Origin: Hymenobacter swuensis DY53
GTDB lineage: Bacteria; Bacteroidota; Bacteroidia; Cytophagales; Hymenobacteraceae
Assembly (NCBI RefSeq): GCF_000576555.1
Contig: NZ_CP007145.1
Location: forward strand, 744,001-808,000
Reading direction: 5' to 3'
DNA length: 64,000 nt
This document shows, piece after piece, positions 44,706-53,248 of the stretch (its first letter is position 1; each line of letters opens with the position of its first letter). The notes beneath the pieces are model-generated. The model made no database searches. It was given only the letters and a program-made list of their open reading frames with translations, and was not told where the DNA came from. A program made the translations under genes and the position numbers.

Positions 44706-45506
44706 TCACTCGCCCAGCTTGCTGAGCACAAACGACACCAGAAAGCCCAGTACGGTAATCAGCCCCGTAAAATTGTGGGCCACTTCGAAGGCCTCCGGAA
44801 TCATGGTATCGGCAATCATGGCCAGGACTGCGCCGGCGGCCACGGCGGTAGTAGCGGCCACTACCTCGGGCGAGAAGCCGCTGAAAACCGTGTAGCCAAC
44901 CAGGGACGCCACCCCCGAAATAACTGCAATGCCGGCCCAGAGCCCCAGCACATAGGCGGGCCGCCGGCCGGCTTTGCGCATGCCGGCGGCACTGCTCAGG
45001 CCCTCGGGTAGGTTGCTCAGAAAAATGGCCACTACCGCTACCATGCTAACGCCTCCTCCGGCCAGCATGCTTAGCCCAATAACAATGCTTTCGGGAATAC
45101 CATCCAGCAGCGCCCCCATGGCCAGGGCCATGCCGTTGTCGTCGCCCGCATCAGTGCCTTCGGTTTTACCCTGCTGCACGGCGGTGCGTTCCTGGCCCTG
45201 AAGGTGGCCGGAGCGTTTGCGGTGCTTGGCTCCGTAGCGCGCCAGTAGCCAATTAGCCAGCGTATACACGGCCGCACCGCCCACAAATCCCAGCCCGGTA
45301 GAGTCGAAACCACCTTTTTTGTAGGCTTCCTCCATCAGTTCCAAAGAAAGCGTGGAAATAAGCACACCGCTGCCAAACGCCATAATGGCGGCAATAAGCC
45401 GCTGCGGTACTTTGGCAAAATAGCCAATGGCCGCGCCCAGCAACAGCGCGGAGCCCGAAACCAGGCCCCAGAAGCCGGCCACGGCCCAGGTGGGAAAAGC
45501 GTACAT
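44706..45506 (-). CDS. ZIP-family metal transporter
   Basis: The 266-residue membrane protein resembles ZIP metal importers (zinc, iron or manganese uptake). It has about eight helices, a His/Arg-rich cytoplasmic loop (KHRKRSGHLQGQE), and the metal-site helices LLDGIPESIVIGLS and NLPEGLSSAAGM. In the classical HNxxEG signature the first position is replaced here (SNLPEG), so selectivity may differ. It is the last gene of a minus-strand group after DUF167 (84-base gap). Confidence 0.85.
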   Translation of the reverse strand: MYAFPTWAVAGFWGLVSGSALLLGAAIGYFAKVPQRLIAAIMAFGSGVLISTLSLELMEEAYKKGGFDSTGLGFVGGAAVYTLANWLLARYGAKHRKRSGHLQGQERTAVQQGKTEGTDAGDDNGMALAMGALLDGIPESIVIGLSMLAGGGVSMVAVVAIFLSNLPEGLSSAAGMRKAGRRPAYVLGLWAGIAVISGVASLVGYTVFSGFSPEVVAATTAVAAGAVLAMIADTMIPEAFEVAHNFTGLITVLGFLVSFVLSKLGE

Positions 45507-45590
45507 AAGCAGAGGGGAGAAAGGGCGGAAAACCGCCAGCCCAACGCCAGCGGTGACCGTTCAACGCCGGAATCTCCGCAAAGGATACCG

Positions 45591-45863
45591 TTAGGCGGCC
45601 CGGAACCGCATCAGCACTGCCGCACACTCGCTTTCGGTGAGGCCCGCTACTTCCACTTTCTTAAAGGGAGCCGTGTGGCCGCTCAGGAGTGTAACGCTGG
45701 ATTTACTCACGCCGAACACTTCGGCCAGATACCCCAGCAGGCAGGCGTTGGCTTTACCATCCTGAGCCGGGGCGTTCAGCCGGACCGTTACGGTGCCGTC
45801 AGCCGCTATTTCCAGCTGGTTGCGGCGGCCGTTGGGTTTGGCTTTCAGATGCAGAATGGGCAC
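45591..45863 (-). CDS. DUF167 (YggU-like) protein
   Basis: The 90-residue cytoplasmic protein matches DUF167: ILHLKAKPNGRRNQLEI at the start, VTVRLNAPAQDGKANACLLGY with the conserved ANxxL motif, and FGVSKSSVTLLSGHTAPFKKVEV at the end. The role of this widespread small alpha/beta family is not established. Its start is three bases after the stop of the small membrane gene, so the two are co-transcribed. Confidence 0.87.
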   Translation of the reverse strand: MPILHLKAKPNGRRNQLEIAADGTVTVRLNAPAQDGKANACLLGYLAEVFGVSKSSVTLLSGHTAPFKKVEVAGLTESECAAVLMRFRAA

Positions 45864-45866
45864 GCG

Positions 45867-46067
45867 CTAGGCCGGATCGTTGTAGGCGTCGTACACGTTC
45901 CAGGCCCAGATAACGAAGGGCACGATAAGCGTCCAGGCCAGTAGAAAGCCGATGGTGCCGCCTACGGCCCAGATCAGAAAGGCCTTCAGAATCTGACCCT
46001 TGATAAGCTGACCCAGGCCTGGGACGAAGATGGAAAGCAAAGCGGGCAGGCCGTACGTGGTTTTCAT
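45867..46067 (-). CDS. Small two-helix membrane protein
   Basis: The 66-residue protein consists of two hydrophobic helices: YGLPALLSIFVPGLGQLIKG, then FLIWAVGGTIGFLLAWTLIVPF, separated by a short loop, with an Asp-rich tail. The GLGQLIKG turn is seen in small TM2-like proteins of Bacteroidota. No function can be assigned. It lies 37 bases after the glycosylase gene and four bases before the DUF167 gene on the same strand. Confidence 0.65.
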   Translation of the reverse strand: MKTTYGLPALLSIFVPGLGQLIKGQILKAFLIWAVGGTIGFLLAWTLIVPFVIWAWNVYDAYNDPA

Positions 46068-46104
46068 AGCAGAGAGGAGTAGGAGGTGAGAAAGATGCAG
46101 AAAA

Positions 46105-46854
46105 TTACGAAACCCGGCTCTGGCCGAACGGGCACCGTGCCAGCACCACGCACCGCCCGCAGGCCGGCGTGTGGAAGTAGCAGCACTTCTGCCCGTGAAA
46201 CATCAGGGCTTCGTGGTGGTCATACACCAGCTGGGCGTCCCAGTCGGGTGGGAGCAGGGCCGCCAGCTGGGTATGAGCCGCCGCCTCGCCTACTTTGGGG
46301 CCGATGAGCCCCAGCCGCTGGGCCACGCGGTGGTGGTGGCTATCCACGGGCATGGCGGGGCGGCGCAGGGTGCTGAACAGCAGCACGGCCGCGCTGGTTT
46401 TGGGCCCCACGCCGGGTAGCTGCTCCAGCCACGCCCGGGCCTCCGGAATGGGTAAATCGGCCAGAAATTCCAGCTCGCAGGGGCCGCCGTCGCAGCGCTG
46501 GCTTACTTCGCGCAGTACCTGCTGGAGACGGGGTGCTTTCTGCTCGGGCCAGGTGCAGGGGCTGATGGCGGCCTCTACTTCGGCTACCGGGGCGTCGCGC
46601 ACTTCCTCCCAGGTCGGGAAGCGGGCCCGCAGCTGCTGGTAGGCCCGGTGCGAATCCTGGTTGCGGGTGCGGTGGGAAAGCAGGGAGCTGATCAACTCAC
46701 TAAGCGGGTCCTTGGTGCTGAAAAAAGGGAAAGGGGCTCCATACTCGGCGCATAGCTTTGCATGTACCCAAAGGGCTAACTCCTGACGCTCGGTCAGCGA
46801 ATCGGAAAAAACAGACGGCTTCACCTGCCTGCCTACGCGAAGCAACGTCCTCAT
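46105..46854 (-). CDS. Endonuclease III-like HhH-GPD glycosylase with 4Fe-4S cluster
   Basis: The 249-residue DNA glycosylase/AP lyase removes oxidised bases in base excision repair. Its helix-hairpin-helix is LPGVGPKTSAAVLLF with the lysine nucleophile, followed by PVDSHHHRVAQRLG with the Asp. The C-terminus binds iron-sulfur through CYFHTPACGRCVVLARC (Cx6Cx2Cx5C). The ATG at 46854 lies just after a terminator-like hairpin, leaving almost no room for a conventional promoter, so a read-through or embedded promoter is likely. An alternative start is 46875. Confidence 0.88.
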   Translation of the reverse strand: MRTLLRVGRQVKPSVFSDSLTERQELALWVHAKLCAEYGAPFPFFSTKDPLSELISSLLSHRTRNQDSHRAYQQLRARFPTWEEVRDAPVAEVEAAISPCTWPEQKAPRLQQVLREVSQRCDGGPCELEFLADLPIPEARAWLEQLPGVGPKTSAAVLLFSTLRRPAMPVDSHHHRVAQRLGLIGPKVGEAAAHTQLAALLPPDWDAQLVYDHHEALMFHGQKCCYFHTPACGRCVVLARCPFGQSRVS

Positions 46855-46875
46855 GGCTGTCTGAGCAGCAAACAA

Positions 46876-46905
46876 AATGCCCCGCTAGTGGGCCGGCGGG
46901 GCATT
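46876..46905 (-). terminator. Terminator-like hairpin just before the glycosylase start
   Basis: AATGCCCCGC (46896-46905 inverse) and GCGGGGCATT pair with a 10-base loop; on the minus strand TTTTGTTTGC follows. It terminates the exported-protein gene and ends about 20 bases before the glycosylase ATG. Confidence 0.75.
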
Positions 46906-46928
46906 GAAGTAAACTACATCTGCCAGAA

Positions 46929-47879
46929 CTACTGCCCTCGGTTATAGAGCAGAATGGCCTGTTTGATGCTGTTCTGCTGCTTACCGCCAATCACCAGCGG
47001 CACGATGGCCAGCGGAATAGCCGCGTACACCAGCGGCGACACCGAAAACCCGTTGCTGCCGCCAAAGCTGGAAAGTACCCCAGCCAGCAGCAGGCCGCCG
47101 GCTCCCACATAGCTGAGCGTGGTGTAGGTCTGGTAGCGGCGAGCGTTGGCCAGGAGCTGCTGCGAGCCAGGGCTGTCCTGGGTGGCCAGCTGCAGATTCT
47201 TGATGCTCAGGTCCTCAATGGGGCCGTTATCCTTGCTGAAATACTCTGTGCGCACCGTGCGGTAGCCACCGTAACCGCCGCCATAAGGGTAGCCCCCAAA
47301 CCCGCCGTATCGGCCGTAGCCGTAAGGCGAGCCGAAGCCGCCATTATTCATGTATTGCTGGCTGGTGATGGAGTACAGGCTGATGCGGCCCACCCGGTCG
47401 CGGCGCAGGGTACTTTCGCGCTTGGAGCGGCCTGGCAGCGTGGTGCGCACGTAAAACCCGGTTTCGTCCTCATAGTAGCGCACATCATTCAGCTCGAACC
47501 GCTGCTGCCCATCAACGAGCAGGAAAGGGCGGCCCAGTAGCGGCTGCTTCAGCTCCACATCGTAGCCGCGCAGCACCTGGCCCGACTTCAACCCCACGGC
47601 GTAGCGGGTGGTATTGGCTGGCGGCAGCACCTGGCGCTGAGTACGGGCCGAATCGGGCAGGGCGGGTGGCGCGGCCAGCGTACGGGGCGCAGGCGCGCGG
47701 CGGGTGGTATCCGCCACGGGCGCGACGACGGTAGCCGGAGCCGGCGTAACGGGAGCCGGAGCGGCAGGACTGGGAGCAGGAGCACCGGGCAGGGTATTCA
47801 GCTCGCGGGGCGTTTGCTGGGCTAAAGCCGGAGCCGCCAGGGCGCACAGAGCCAGAAGGGGGAGGGAGCGGAGCAACAT
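46929..47879 (-). CDS. Exported hypothetical protein with Gly/Tyr-rich segment
   Basis: The 316-residue protein has a signal peptide (LLRSLPLLALCALAAPALAQ), a Pro/Ala-rich linker, a central domain (residues about 85-175) that begins TTRYAVGLKSGQVLRGYDVE, a low-complexity Gly/Tyr/Phe segment (GGFGSPYGYGRYGGFGGYPY, continuing GGGYGGY), and a C-terminal region with two hydrophobic stretches. It is probably attached to the envelope. No family is recognised. The ATG at 47879 is chosen because it begins at the signal peptide. Confidence 0.7.
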   Translation of the reverse strand: MLLRSLPLLALCALAAPALAQQTPRELNTLPGAPAPSPAAPAPVTPAPATVVAPVADTTRRAPAPRTLAAPPALPDSARTQRQVLPPANTTRYAVGLKSGQVLRGYDVELKQPLLGRPFLLVDGQQRFELNDVRYYEDETGFYVRTTLPGRSKRESTLRRDRVGRISLYSITSQQYMNNGGFGSPYGYGRYGGFGGYPYGGGYGGYRTVRTEYFSKDNGPIEDLSIKNLQLATQDSPGSQQLLANARRYQTYTTLSYVGAGGLLLAGVLSSFGGSNGFSVSPLVYAAIPLAIVPLVIGGKQQNSIKQAILLYNRGQ

Positions 47880-48217
47880 ACAGGCAAGTAAGCAGAATGG
47901 CCGCAAATAGCCGGCCGGAAGATGAGGAAGAAGTGAGTTTTCAGCCCGCCCATGCACGTGCTGCTGAATGCCGTTGCAACAGCCGCCGCCGCCGGAAGGT
48001 GCCCGACAACTGACACGGCCGATACCTGAACGCAGCCGCCTCAGTTTCTGGTGTGCAACAGGGCAGCGGAACACTCAAAACGCCGCCCGACACGCACGGG
48101 CCACCCCACAGAGAGCAGCCCGTTCGTGTCGGGCGAAGAGCAATACTCATTCAGGAGCCGACAAGGCCGCCGCAGGTTGCACCCGGGGCCGGGTAAGCCA
48201 CGTTGCTACAAGCCGGC
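47880..48217. other. 338-base gap with an 18-bp hairpin
   Basis: No convincing gene is seen here. CGCCCGACACGCACGGGC (48084-48101) and GCCCGTTCGTGTCGGGCG (48118-48135) pair with one mismatch around a 16-base loop. On the minus strand the stem is followed by a short TTTT, so it could terminate the response regulator gene. The left end must contain the promoter for the exported-protein gene. Confidence 0.5.
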
Positions 48218-48628
48218 TTAGCGCAGGAGCTTCTCCAGCAGGTTCATGCTGTCTACCATGTCGGGGCTGGATTCGAAGTCCAGGGGTTTGAGAATGTAGC
48301 CGCTCACGCCCAGGTTCTGGGCGTTCAGGCGGTCTACATCCATTCCTGAGGTGGTAATGATGAACACCGGAATTTCGCTCAGTTCGGGATGGGTACGAAT
48401 TTCGGCCAGAAACTCATGACCGTTCATTTTGGGCATGTTCAGATCCAGCAGAATCACTTCGGGCAGCGGCCGGATGGCCTCTACGCCGTTGCTGCCCAGC
48501 AGCATATCCAACGCCTCCAAGCCATTGAAAGCCGTGTGCAGTTGGTGGGGCACGCTGAATTTCTCGAAGGCCTTTTTAGCCGTCATCGTATCAAAAAAGT
48601 CGTCTTCAACAAGCAGAACGGAGCGCAT
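48218..48628 (-). CDS. Single-domain response regulator (Rcp1-like)
   Basis: The 136-residue protein is a stand-alone receiver domain. Asp9 and Asp10 form the acidic pocket, Asp62 in ILLDLNMPKMNG is the phosphorylation site, Thr92/Thr93 the switch position, and Lys114 (ILKPL) the invariant lysine. It has no output domain, so it acts by protein contact or as a phosphate relay. It lies downstream of the histidine kinase gene on the same strand, separated by a hairpin repeat, and is its likely partner. Confidence 0.92.
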   Translation of the reverse strand: MRSVLLVEDDFFDTMTAKKAFEKFSVPHQLHTAFNGLEALDMLLGSNGVEAIRPLPEVILLDLNMPKMNGHEFLAEIRTHPELSEIPVFIITTSGMDVDRLNAQNLGVSGYILKPLDFESSPDMVDSMNLLEKLLR

Positions 48629-48671
48629 GAGAGTAGAGGTGAGAGGGTTTGGGGGTAAGAGAGTATGGGGG

Positions 48672-48737
48672 GCGAGAGGGTTTGGGGTAGGAGGATGTGA
48701 GCAATAACTCTTACCCTCCTACCCCAAACCCTCTCGC
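48672..48737. repeat. Perfect 23-bp inverted repeat between kinase and regulator genes
   Basis: GCGAGAGGGTTTGGGGTAGG (48672-48691, plus AGG) is perfectly inverse to the arm at 48715-48737, with a 20-base loop. Nearby direct variants (GAGAGGGTTTGGGGGTAAG at about 48643) suggest a repeated motif. The hairpin lies inside the kinase-regulator transcript. Confidence 0.75.
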
Positions 48738-48738
48738 T

Positions 48739-50226
48739 CTAATTCTTCTGCCAGGTGAAGATAAAGGCTGCGCCCCGGCCTTCCTGGGATTCGATGTGGA
48801 TGGTGCCTTTTTGCTCCTCCACAATGCGCTTCACAATGCTGAGCCCAATGCCGGTACTTTCAGCCGTGTTCCGGTCGCGCAGGGTCTGGAACATCAGGAA
48901 TACCTTCTGCTGAAACTGGGGCGCAATGCCGGGGCCGTCGTCCTGCACCCGAAACTCGTAGCACTCGCCCAAGTCGCGGCAGCTCACGGTGATGAGGCCA
49001 TCAGGGCGGTTGTGGTACTTGGCGGCGTTGCCCATCAGGTTGGTAAATACCTGCTGCAAACTAAGCCGGTCGGTTACCAGCACGGGCAAAAGAGTAGGGG
49101 TTTCTACCCGAAACGTGGGCGGAATAACCAGCTCCGTTACTTCACTCACCAGCTGCTGCACGTTCACTTGTTCCAGCTTGCGCTCGGTGCGGCCGGCGCG
49201 GGCATAGGCCAGCAGCCCGTTGATGAGGTCTTCGAGACGGTGCAGGCGGCCTTTCATCATGTCCAAGTACTGGCGCATCTGGTCACTGAGCTCGTGGGGC
49301 AGCTCGTCCTCAATCCACTTCACTACCGTGACTACCCCGCGCAAAGGGGCTTTGAGGTCGTGGGAAGCCACGTAGGCAAACTGGTCCAGTTCCCGGTTGC
49401 GGTTTTCGAGGGCCGTGAAGCTGTTGTCCAGCGTCTGGGTCATGTGGTTGAGGGACGTTGCAAGGTTGCCCAGCGTGTCCTGTTCCTGGTCCGAAATCTT
49501 CACGGTATAATCGCCCTGCACTACCCGGTTGGCCAGGCTCTCAATCAACTGAATGCGGCGGGCTACGTCCGCGTTGGTACGGGCCAGTTCGGCCTGCAGC
49601 TCTTCATTGGCCCGCAGCTCCTGGGTGATTTTGGTAAACAGCCAGAGCACAATAATAGCCGCCAGCACGGCCGATACCACAATGGCGGCCGGGGTAGTAT
49701 TCTCGAAGAAATCCTGCCGCCGCCGCCGTTCCTTCAGCAGTTCCTGCTCCTCTTTCTGCACACGCATGATAAGCTGGCGCAGCTCCAGCTGACGTGCCTG
49801 GTCTAGGCGCACTAACCGGCGTACCGCCTCGCTGGATGGGGGCAGCATTGTCCAGCGCCGTAGGTAGGCAAACTCATCCTCGATGCTGGTAGCCAGCGTG
49901 TCGAGGCGTCTCTGCTGGCCAGCGTTGTCGATGGTCAGGCCCTGCAGCGCCGACAGGTCGGAACGGGCAGCGGGGATGCTGCTTTCGAAGCCTGGCAGGT
50001 AGGTGCTGTCATCGAGCAGCAGATACCCACGCACCTGGCTCTGGGCGTCGCGCATATGGCCGCGCAGGCTGGAGGCATTTTCCAGTACCTGGTACGTATG
50101 CTCTACCTGGCGCGTGTAGAACCCCAGCTGCTGAATACTGTACCAGGAAATAGCCGAGGTCAGCAGCAATACGCCCACGGCAATAACGAAACCCAGAATA
50201 ATTTTGGTGTTGAGCTTGAGGCCCAT
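48739..50226 (-). CDS. CHASE3 sensor histidine kinase
   Basis: The 495-residue inner-membrane sensor has a first helix at residues 8-30, a periplasmic CHASE3-like helical domain (about 33-175), a second helix (179-199), a linker with HAMP-type coiled coil, and the kinase core. The dimerisation helix holds the phosphoryl His289 in AYVASHDLKAPLRG. The ATPase domain has the N box (TNLMGNAAKYH), G1 (VQDDGPGI) and G2 (STGIGLSIVKRIVE). The signal is unknown. It pairs with the response regulator immediately downstream. Confidence 0.92.
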   Translation of the reverse strand: MGLKLNTKIILGFVIAVGVLLLTSAISWYSIQQLGFYTRQVEHTYQVLENASSLRGHMRDAQSQVRGYLLLDDSTYLPGFESSIPAARSDLSALQGLTIDNAGQQRRLDTLATSIEDEFAYLRRWTMLPPSSEAVRRLVRLDQARQLELRQLIMRVQKEEQELLKERRRRQDFFENTTPAAIVVSAVLAAIIVLWLFTKITQELRANEELQAELARTNADVARRIQLIESLANRVVQGDYTVKISDQEQDTLGNLATSLNHMTQTLDNSFTALENRNRELDQFAYVASHDLKAPLRGVVTVVKWIEDELPHELSDQMRQYLDMMKGRLHRLEDLINGLLAYARAGRTERKLEQVNVQQLVSEVTELVIPPTFRVETPTLLPVLVTDRLSLQQVFTNLMGNAAKYHNRPDGLITVSCRDLGECYEFRVQDDGPGIAPQFQQKVFLMFQTLRDRNTAESTGIGLSIVKRIVEEQKGTIHIESQEGRGAAFIFTWQKN

Positions 50227-50326
50227 AGGCAGGAGCAGGAACAGAAGGAGCGGAAAACGGCCGTAAGGTACGGCGGGTAGTTAGCTGCGCCTACAACGGC
50301 CGGCCGAGGCGGCGGGTTGGCTTCCG

Positions 50327-50334
50327 TATCTTTG
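50327..50334 (+). promoter_or_regulatory. Bacteroidota-type -7 box for the TrmH gene
   Basis: TATCTTTG fits the TAnnTTTG consensus and lies 43 bases before the start codon. No clear -33 TTTG was found at the right distance, so only the -7 element is supported. Confidence 0.5.
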
Positions 50335-50376
50335 CCCGAAATCCGGCTGGCTCCTTTGCCGCCGGTATCTGCTGCC

Positions 50377-51186
50377 ATGCCCCTCTTCGACCCGATTACC
50401 TCGCCCCAGAATCCGCGCATCAAGAACCTGCTCAAGCTGCAGCAAAAGTCGTCGGAGCGCCGGGCGCAGGGGCTGACAATCATTGAAGGCCTGCGGGAAC
50501 TCACCATTGCCCACGGCGCGGGCGTGGTCATTCCGGCTTTGTTCGTGTGCCCTGATCTGGCCGGCGCGGCATGGCAACAACAGCTGCAGGAGCTATTTGG
50601 CGGCGGTACTACCGAGTGGTTTGAGGTATCGAAGGCGGTGTTTGAAAAAGTAGCCTACCGGGAAGGCTCCGACGGCGTGCTGGCCCTGGCCCGCCCGCCC
50701 CAGCTCACGCTGGAGGAGCTGCTGCTGCCGGCCGCGCCGCTGCTGCTGGTGCTGGAAGCCGTGGAGAAACCCGGTAACCTGGGTGCCATCCTGCGCACTG
50801 CCGATGCCGCGCAGGCTACGGCCGTCATCGTCTGCGACCCGCGCACCGATTTGTTTAACCCCAACGCTATCCGCAGCAGCATCGGGTGCTCTTTCACGGT
50901 ACCTACCATTGCCACCACCCGCGAGGCCCTGCTGACCTGGTGCCGCAAGCACGGTATCCGCACCTACGCCGCCGCCCTCACGGAGCATGCCGTGGCCTAT
51001 ACCACCTGCGACTTTCGGGGCCCCACGGCTTTGGTCATGGGCACCGAGGCCGACGGCCTCACGCCCGAACTTATGCAGGCCTGCGACCAGACCATCATCA
51101 TTCCCATGCGCGGGGCCATTGATTCGCTTAACGTGAGCACTGCCACGGCCATTCTCACGTTTGAAGCCGTTCGGCAGCGGGAGTAG
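50377..51186 (+). CDS. TrmH/SpoU-family RNA 2'-O-ribose methyltransferase
   Basis: The 269-residue enzyme methylates the 2'-OH of rRNA or tRNA with S-adenosylmethionine. An N-terminal RNA-binding substrate domain (SPQNPRIKNLLKLQQKSSER) precedes the SPOUT knot: motif 1 EKPGNLGAILRTADA, motif 2 TALVMGTEADGLTPE and motif 3 IPMRGAIDSLNVSTATAIL. The RNA target is not known. The ATG at 50377 is preferred over the frame from 50317. It has a good -7 box upstream. Confidence 0.9.
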   Translation: MPLFDPITSPQNPRIKNLLKLQQKSSERRAQGLTIIEGLRELTIAHGAGVVIPALFVCPDLAGAAWQQQLQELFGGGTTEWFEVSKAVFEKVAYREGSDGVLALARPPQLTLEELLLPAAPLLLVLEAVEKPGNLGAILRTADAAQATAVIVCDPRTDLFNPNAIRSSIGCSFTVPTIATTREALLTWCRKHGIRTYAAALTEHAVAYTTCDFRGPTALVMGTEADGLTPELMQACDQTIIIPMRGAIDSLNVSTATAILTFEAVRQRE

Positions 51187-51218
51187 CTGGCCTTAGGGTG
51201 GATCCGGTTGCTGAGTTC

Positions 51219-51878
51219 TTATTTGATTGTCCGCTGCCAGCTCCATATACTGGCTCCCAGCACCAGAGCAGTACCCAAAGCCATAATGCTCAGCATCATG
51301 GTTAACGACCACGCATAAAGCAGACTGCCGGTAAGCACTACGCCCAGGCCCAGCCACCAGAGGGCTTCGGGGCCGGGGCCGGCGGTGTGCCAGACCGGCA
51401 GCGGTGCCGTCTGCCGGGGCGGGTACAGCACAAATTTGAGGCGCTGAAAATCATGGAGCAGCAGGCCCAGCGTCAGAATCAGAAAGCCGGTGGTAAAAAA
51501 CGGCGTGCCCGTCCAGTTCAGCGACCAGGTAAGGAAAATGATGTTGAGCCACATGGGCACCAGCAGCACGGCCCCCAGCAGCGCAAAGCGGCCCGTCAGG
51601 AGCAGAAAGCCAATCAGCAGCTGGGCTACGCCAATAAACTGCGCGTATAAAACCAGCCCGTTTTCCGTGAGAAACGCGTGGTCCATAGGTGGCCCCATCA
51701 GGCCGGGCAGATGATTATCGGAGAGTTTGTACAGGCCTCCGCCCAGCATAAACGCCCCTAGCAGCAGGCGGCAGCCCAGCACGTATGCGCGCCGCCGCCA
51801 CCCACCCAGCCGCAGGGCCAGTATCGTAGCTAGCAGGGGAAGGAGCAGGATAAGCCCATAGACTATAACAGGTGGCAT
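51219..51878 (-). CDS. DoxX-like membrane protein
   Basis: The 219-residue protein has about six hydrophobic helices. GCRLLLGAFMLGGGLYKLSDNH and LYAQFIGVAQLLIGFLLLTGRF follow the pattern of DoxX/DoxD-related quinol-linked proteins, where an early helix with G-x-x-K is followed by a paired helix. No cofactor motif confirms an oxidase role. It is on the same strand as nagA but separated by 150 bases that hold a weak GC-rich hairpin. Confidence 0.65.
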   Translation of the reverse strand: MPPVIVYGLILLLPLLATILALRLGGWRRRAYVLGCRLLLGAFMLGGGLYKLSDNHLPGLMGPPMDHAFLTENGLVLYAQFIGVAQLLIGFLLLTGRFALLGAVLLVPMWLNIIFLTWSLNWTGTPFFTTGFLILTLGLLLHDFQRLKFVLYPPRQTAPLPVWHTAGPGPEALWWLGLGVVLTGSLLYAWSLTMMLSIMALGTALVLGASIWSWQRTIK

Positions 51879-52028
51879 AACGAAGGAAAGTTAAGGACGG
51901 CGAAAGATGGTCTTCCCAGTCTTTTGCTTCTCATCTAATCAACCAACTACTGCCCGGACGCCCGGAAACCCGCATTTCCCCGGGCTTTTGCCCGCCGCTT
52001 GTTCTCTTTAGCGCAGCAGACAAGTAGC

Positions 52029-53147
52029 TTACCACCAGATTAGTTCTCCGCCGCGCGCGGTAGCATGCACGTTCAACTGCTCATCGAACAGCCAGAAGTC
52101 GGCCGCGTAGCCGGCTTCCAGGTAGCCTAGCCGGTTATCGAAGCCTAATACGCGGGCCGGGTAGAGGGACGCCATCCGCAGGGCTTCATCCAGTGGAATG
52201 CCCACTTGCTGCACGCAGTTGCGGATGGCTACTGGCAGGGTCAGAGCCGAGCCGGCCAGAATGCCCTGCGCATTCACAAAATGGTTGGCCTGCTGCTGAA
52301 ACCGGTAAGCGCCCTGCCAGCTGTCGGTCACGGCATCAGTAATCAGAAACAGTCGTTCCCCCAGAATCCGTTTGCTGATGCGCACCGAGGCAAAATCACA
52401 GTGTACGCCATCGGCAATGATGCTGGCCTCGGCTGCCGCGTCATCGTATACGGCCCCCACCAGCCCCGGCTCCCGGCCCTGTAGCGCCGACATAGCGTTA
52501 AACAGGTGCGTGGCGGCGGTAAAGCCCTGTTGGAAGCCGGCCGCCGCCTGCGAATAGGTAGCATTGGAGTGCCCCGCCGACAGCACCACGCCGGCTTCGC
52601 GCAATCGGGCCAGGACGGGGGCGGGGGCCATTTCCGGGGCCAGCGTCATCATCTTCAGCACACCATCGGCCTGTTGCAACAGTTCTTCGACTTCCGCCAC
52701 GGTGGGCGTGCGGATGAACTCAGCCTGGTGCGCGCCTTTTTTGGCGGGGTTGATATACGGCCCTTCCAGGTGAATGCCCAGCAGCCCCGGCTGCTGCCGC
52801 TGAAACTCCCGGCCTGCTTCCAGGGCAGCCAGCATCATCTGCCAGGAGTTGGTGGGCATGGTGGCCAGTACCCCCGTGGTACCGTGCCGGAAAGAGTGGC
52901 TGCACAAAGTGGCAAGCGCCTCGGGCGTGGGCGTCACAGAAAAAAGCTCCCCTGCGGCCCCGTACACCTGCAAATCCAGCAGGCCGGGGGCTAAGCTCAG
53001 ACCCCTGACGTCCACGGTGGGTACGTCGGTGGGGGCGGCCTCCTCGGGCAGTACTGCCTCGATCAGCCCATCCTTCACTAGCAGCGTATGGTGGGGCAGC
53101 AGGGTGGAACCGGTGTACACAAGGCAGTTGCGAAGCAGGTAGCGCAT
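52029..53147 (-). CDS. nagA: N-acetylglucosamine-6-phosphate deacetylase
   Basis: The 372-residue amidohydrolase removes acetyl from GlcNAc-6-P, feeding peptidoglycan or chitin recycling to glucosamine-6-P. The metal and substrate residues are visible: HLEGPY (Glu), GHSNAT (His), HLFNAM (His), DGVHCD, and the catalytic Asp in LITDAVTD. The start ATG at 53147 gives a normal N-terminus (MRYLLRNCLVYTG). No nagB or PTS transporter is adjacent, so it appears as a single gene. Confidence 0.92.
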   Translation of the reverse strand: MRYLLRNCLVYTGSTLLPHHTLLVKDGLIEAVLPEEAAPTDVPTVDVRGLSLAPGLLDLQVYGAAGELFSVTPTPEALATLCSHSFRHGTTGVLATMPTNSWQMMLAALEAGREFQRQQPGLLGIHLEGPYINPAKKGAHQAEFIRTPTVAEVEELLQQADGVLKMMTLAPEMAPAPVLARLREAGVVLSAGHSNATYSQAAAGFQQGFTAATHLFNAMSALQGREPGLVGAVYDDAAAEASIIADGVHCDFASVRISKRILGERLFLITDAVTDSWQGAYRFQQQANHFVNAQGILAGSALTLPVAIRNCVQQVGIPLDEALRMASLYPARVLGFDNRLGYLEAGYAADFWLFDEQLNVHATARGGELIWW

Positions 53148-53248
53148 GAGGGCGGGAAAAGCCAGAGGCAAGGAGAGACGCGAAGTTGGCAGGTTCCCGG
53201 CAAACGTCCGCTGCTTATCTTGTCTCGGTTTCTGCCGCCGCCATTCTC

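Noticed and set aside
51960..51985. GC-rich hairpin GCCCGGAAA / TTTCCCCGGGC with T-run on the plus strand
   Set aside because: Its orientation does not fit the minus-strand nagA gene next to it, and the stem has a bulge. No plus-strand gene ends nearby.
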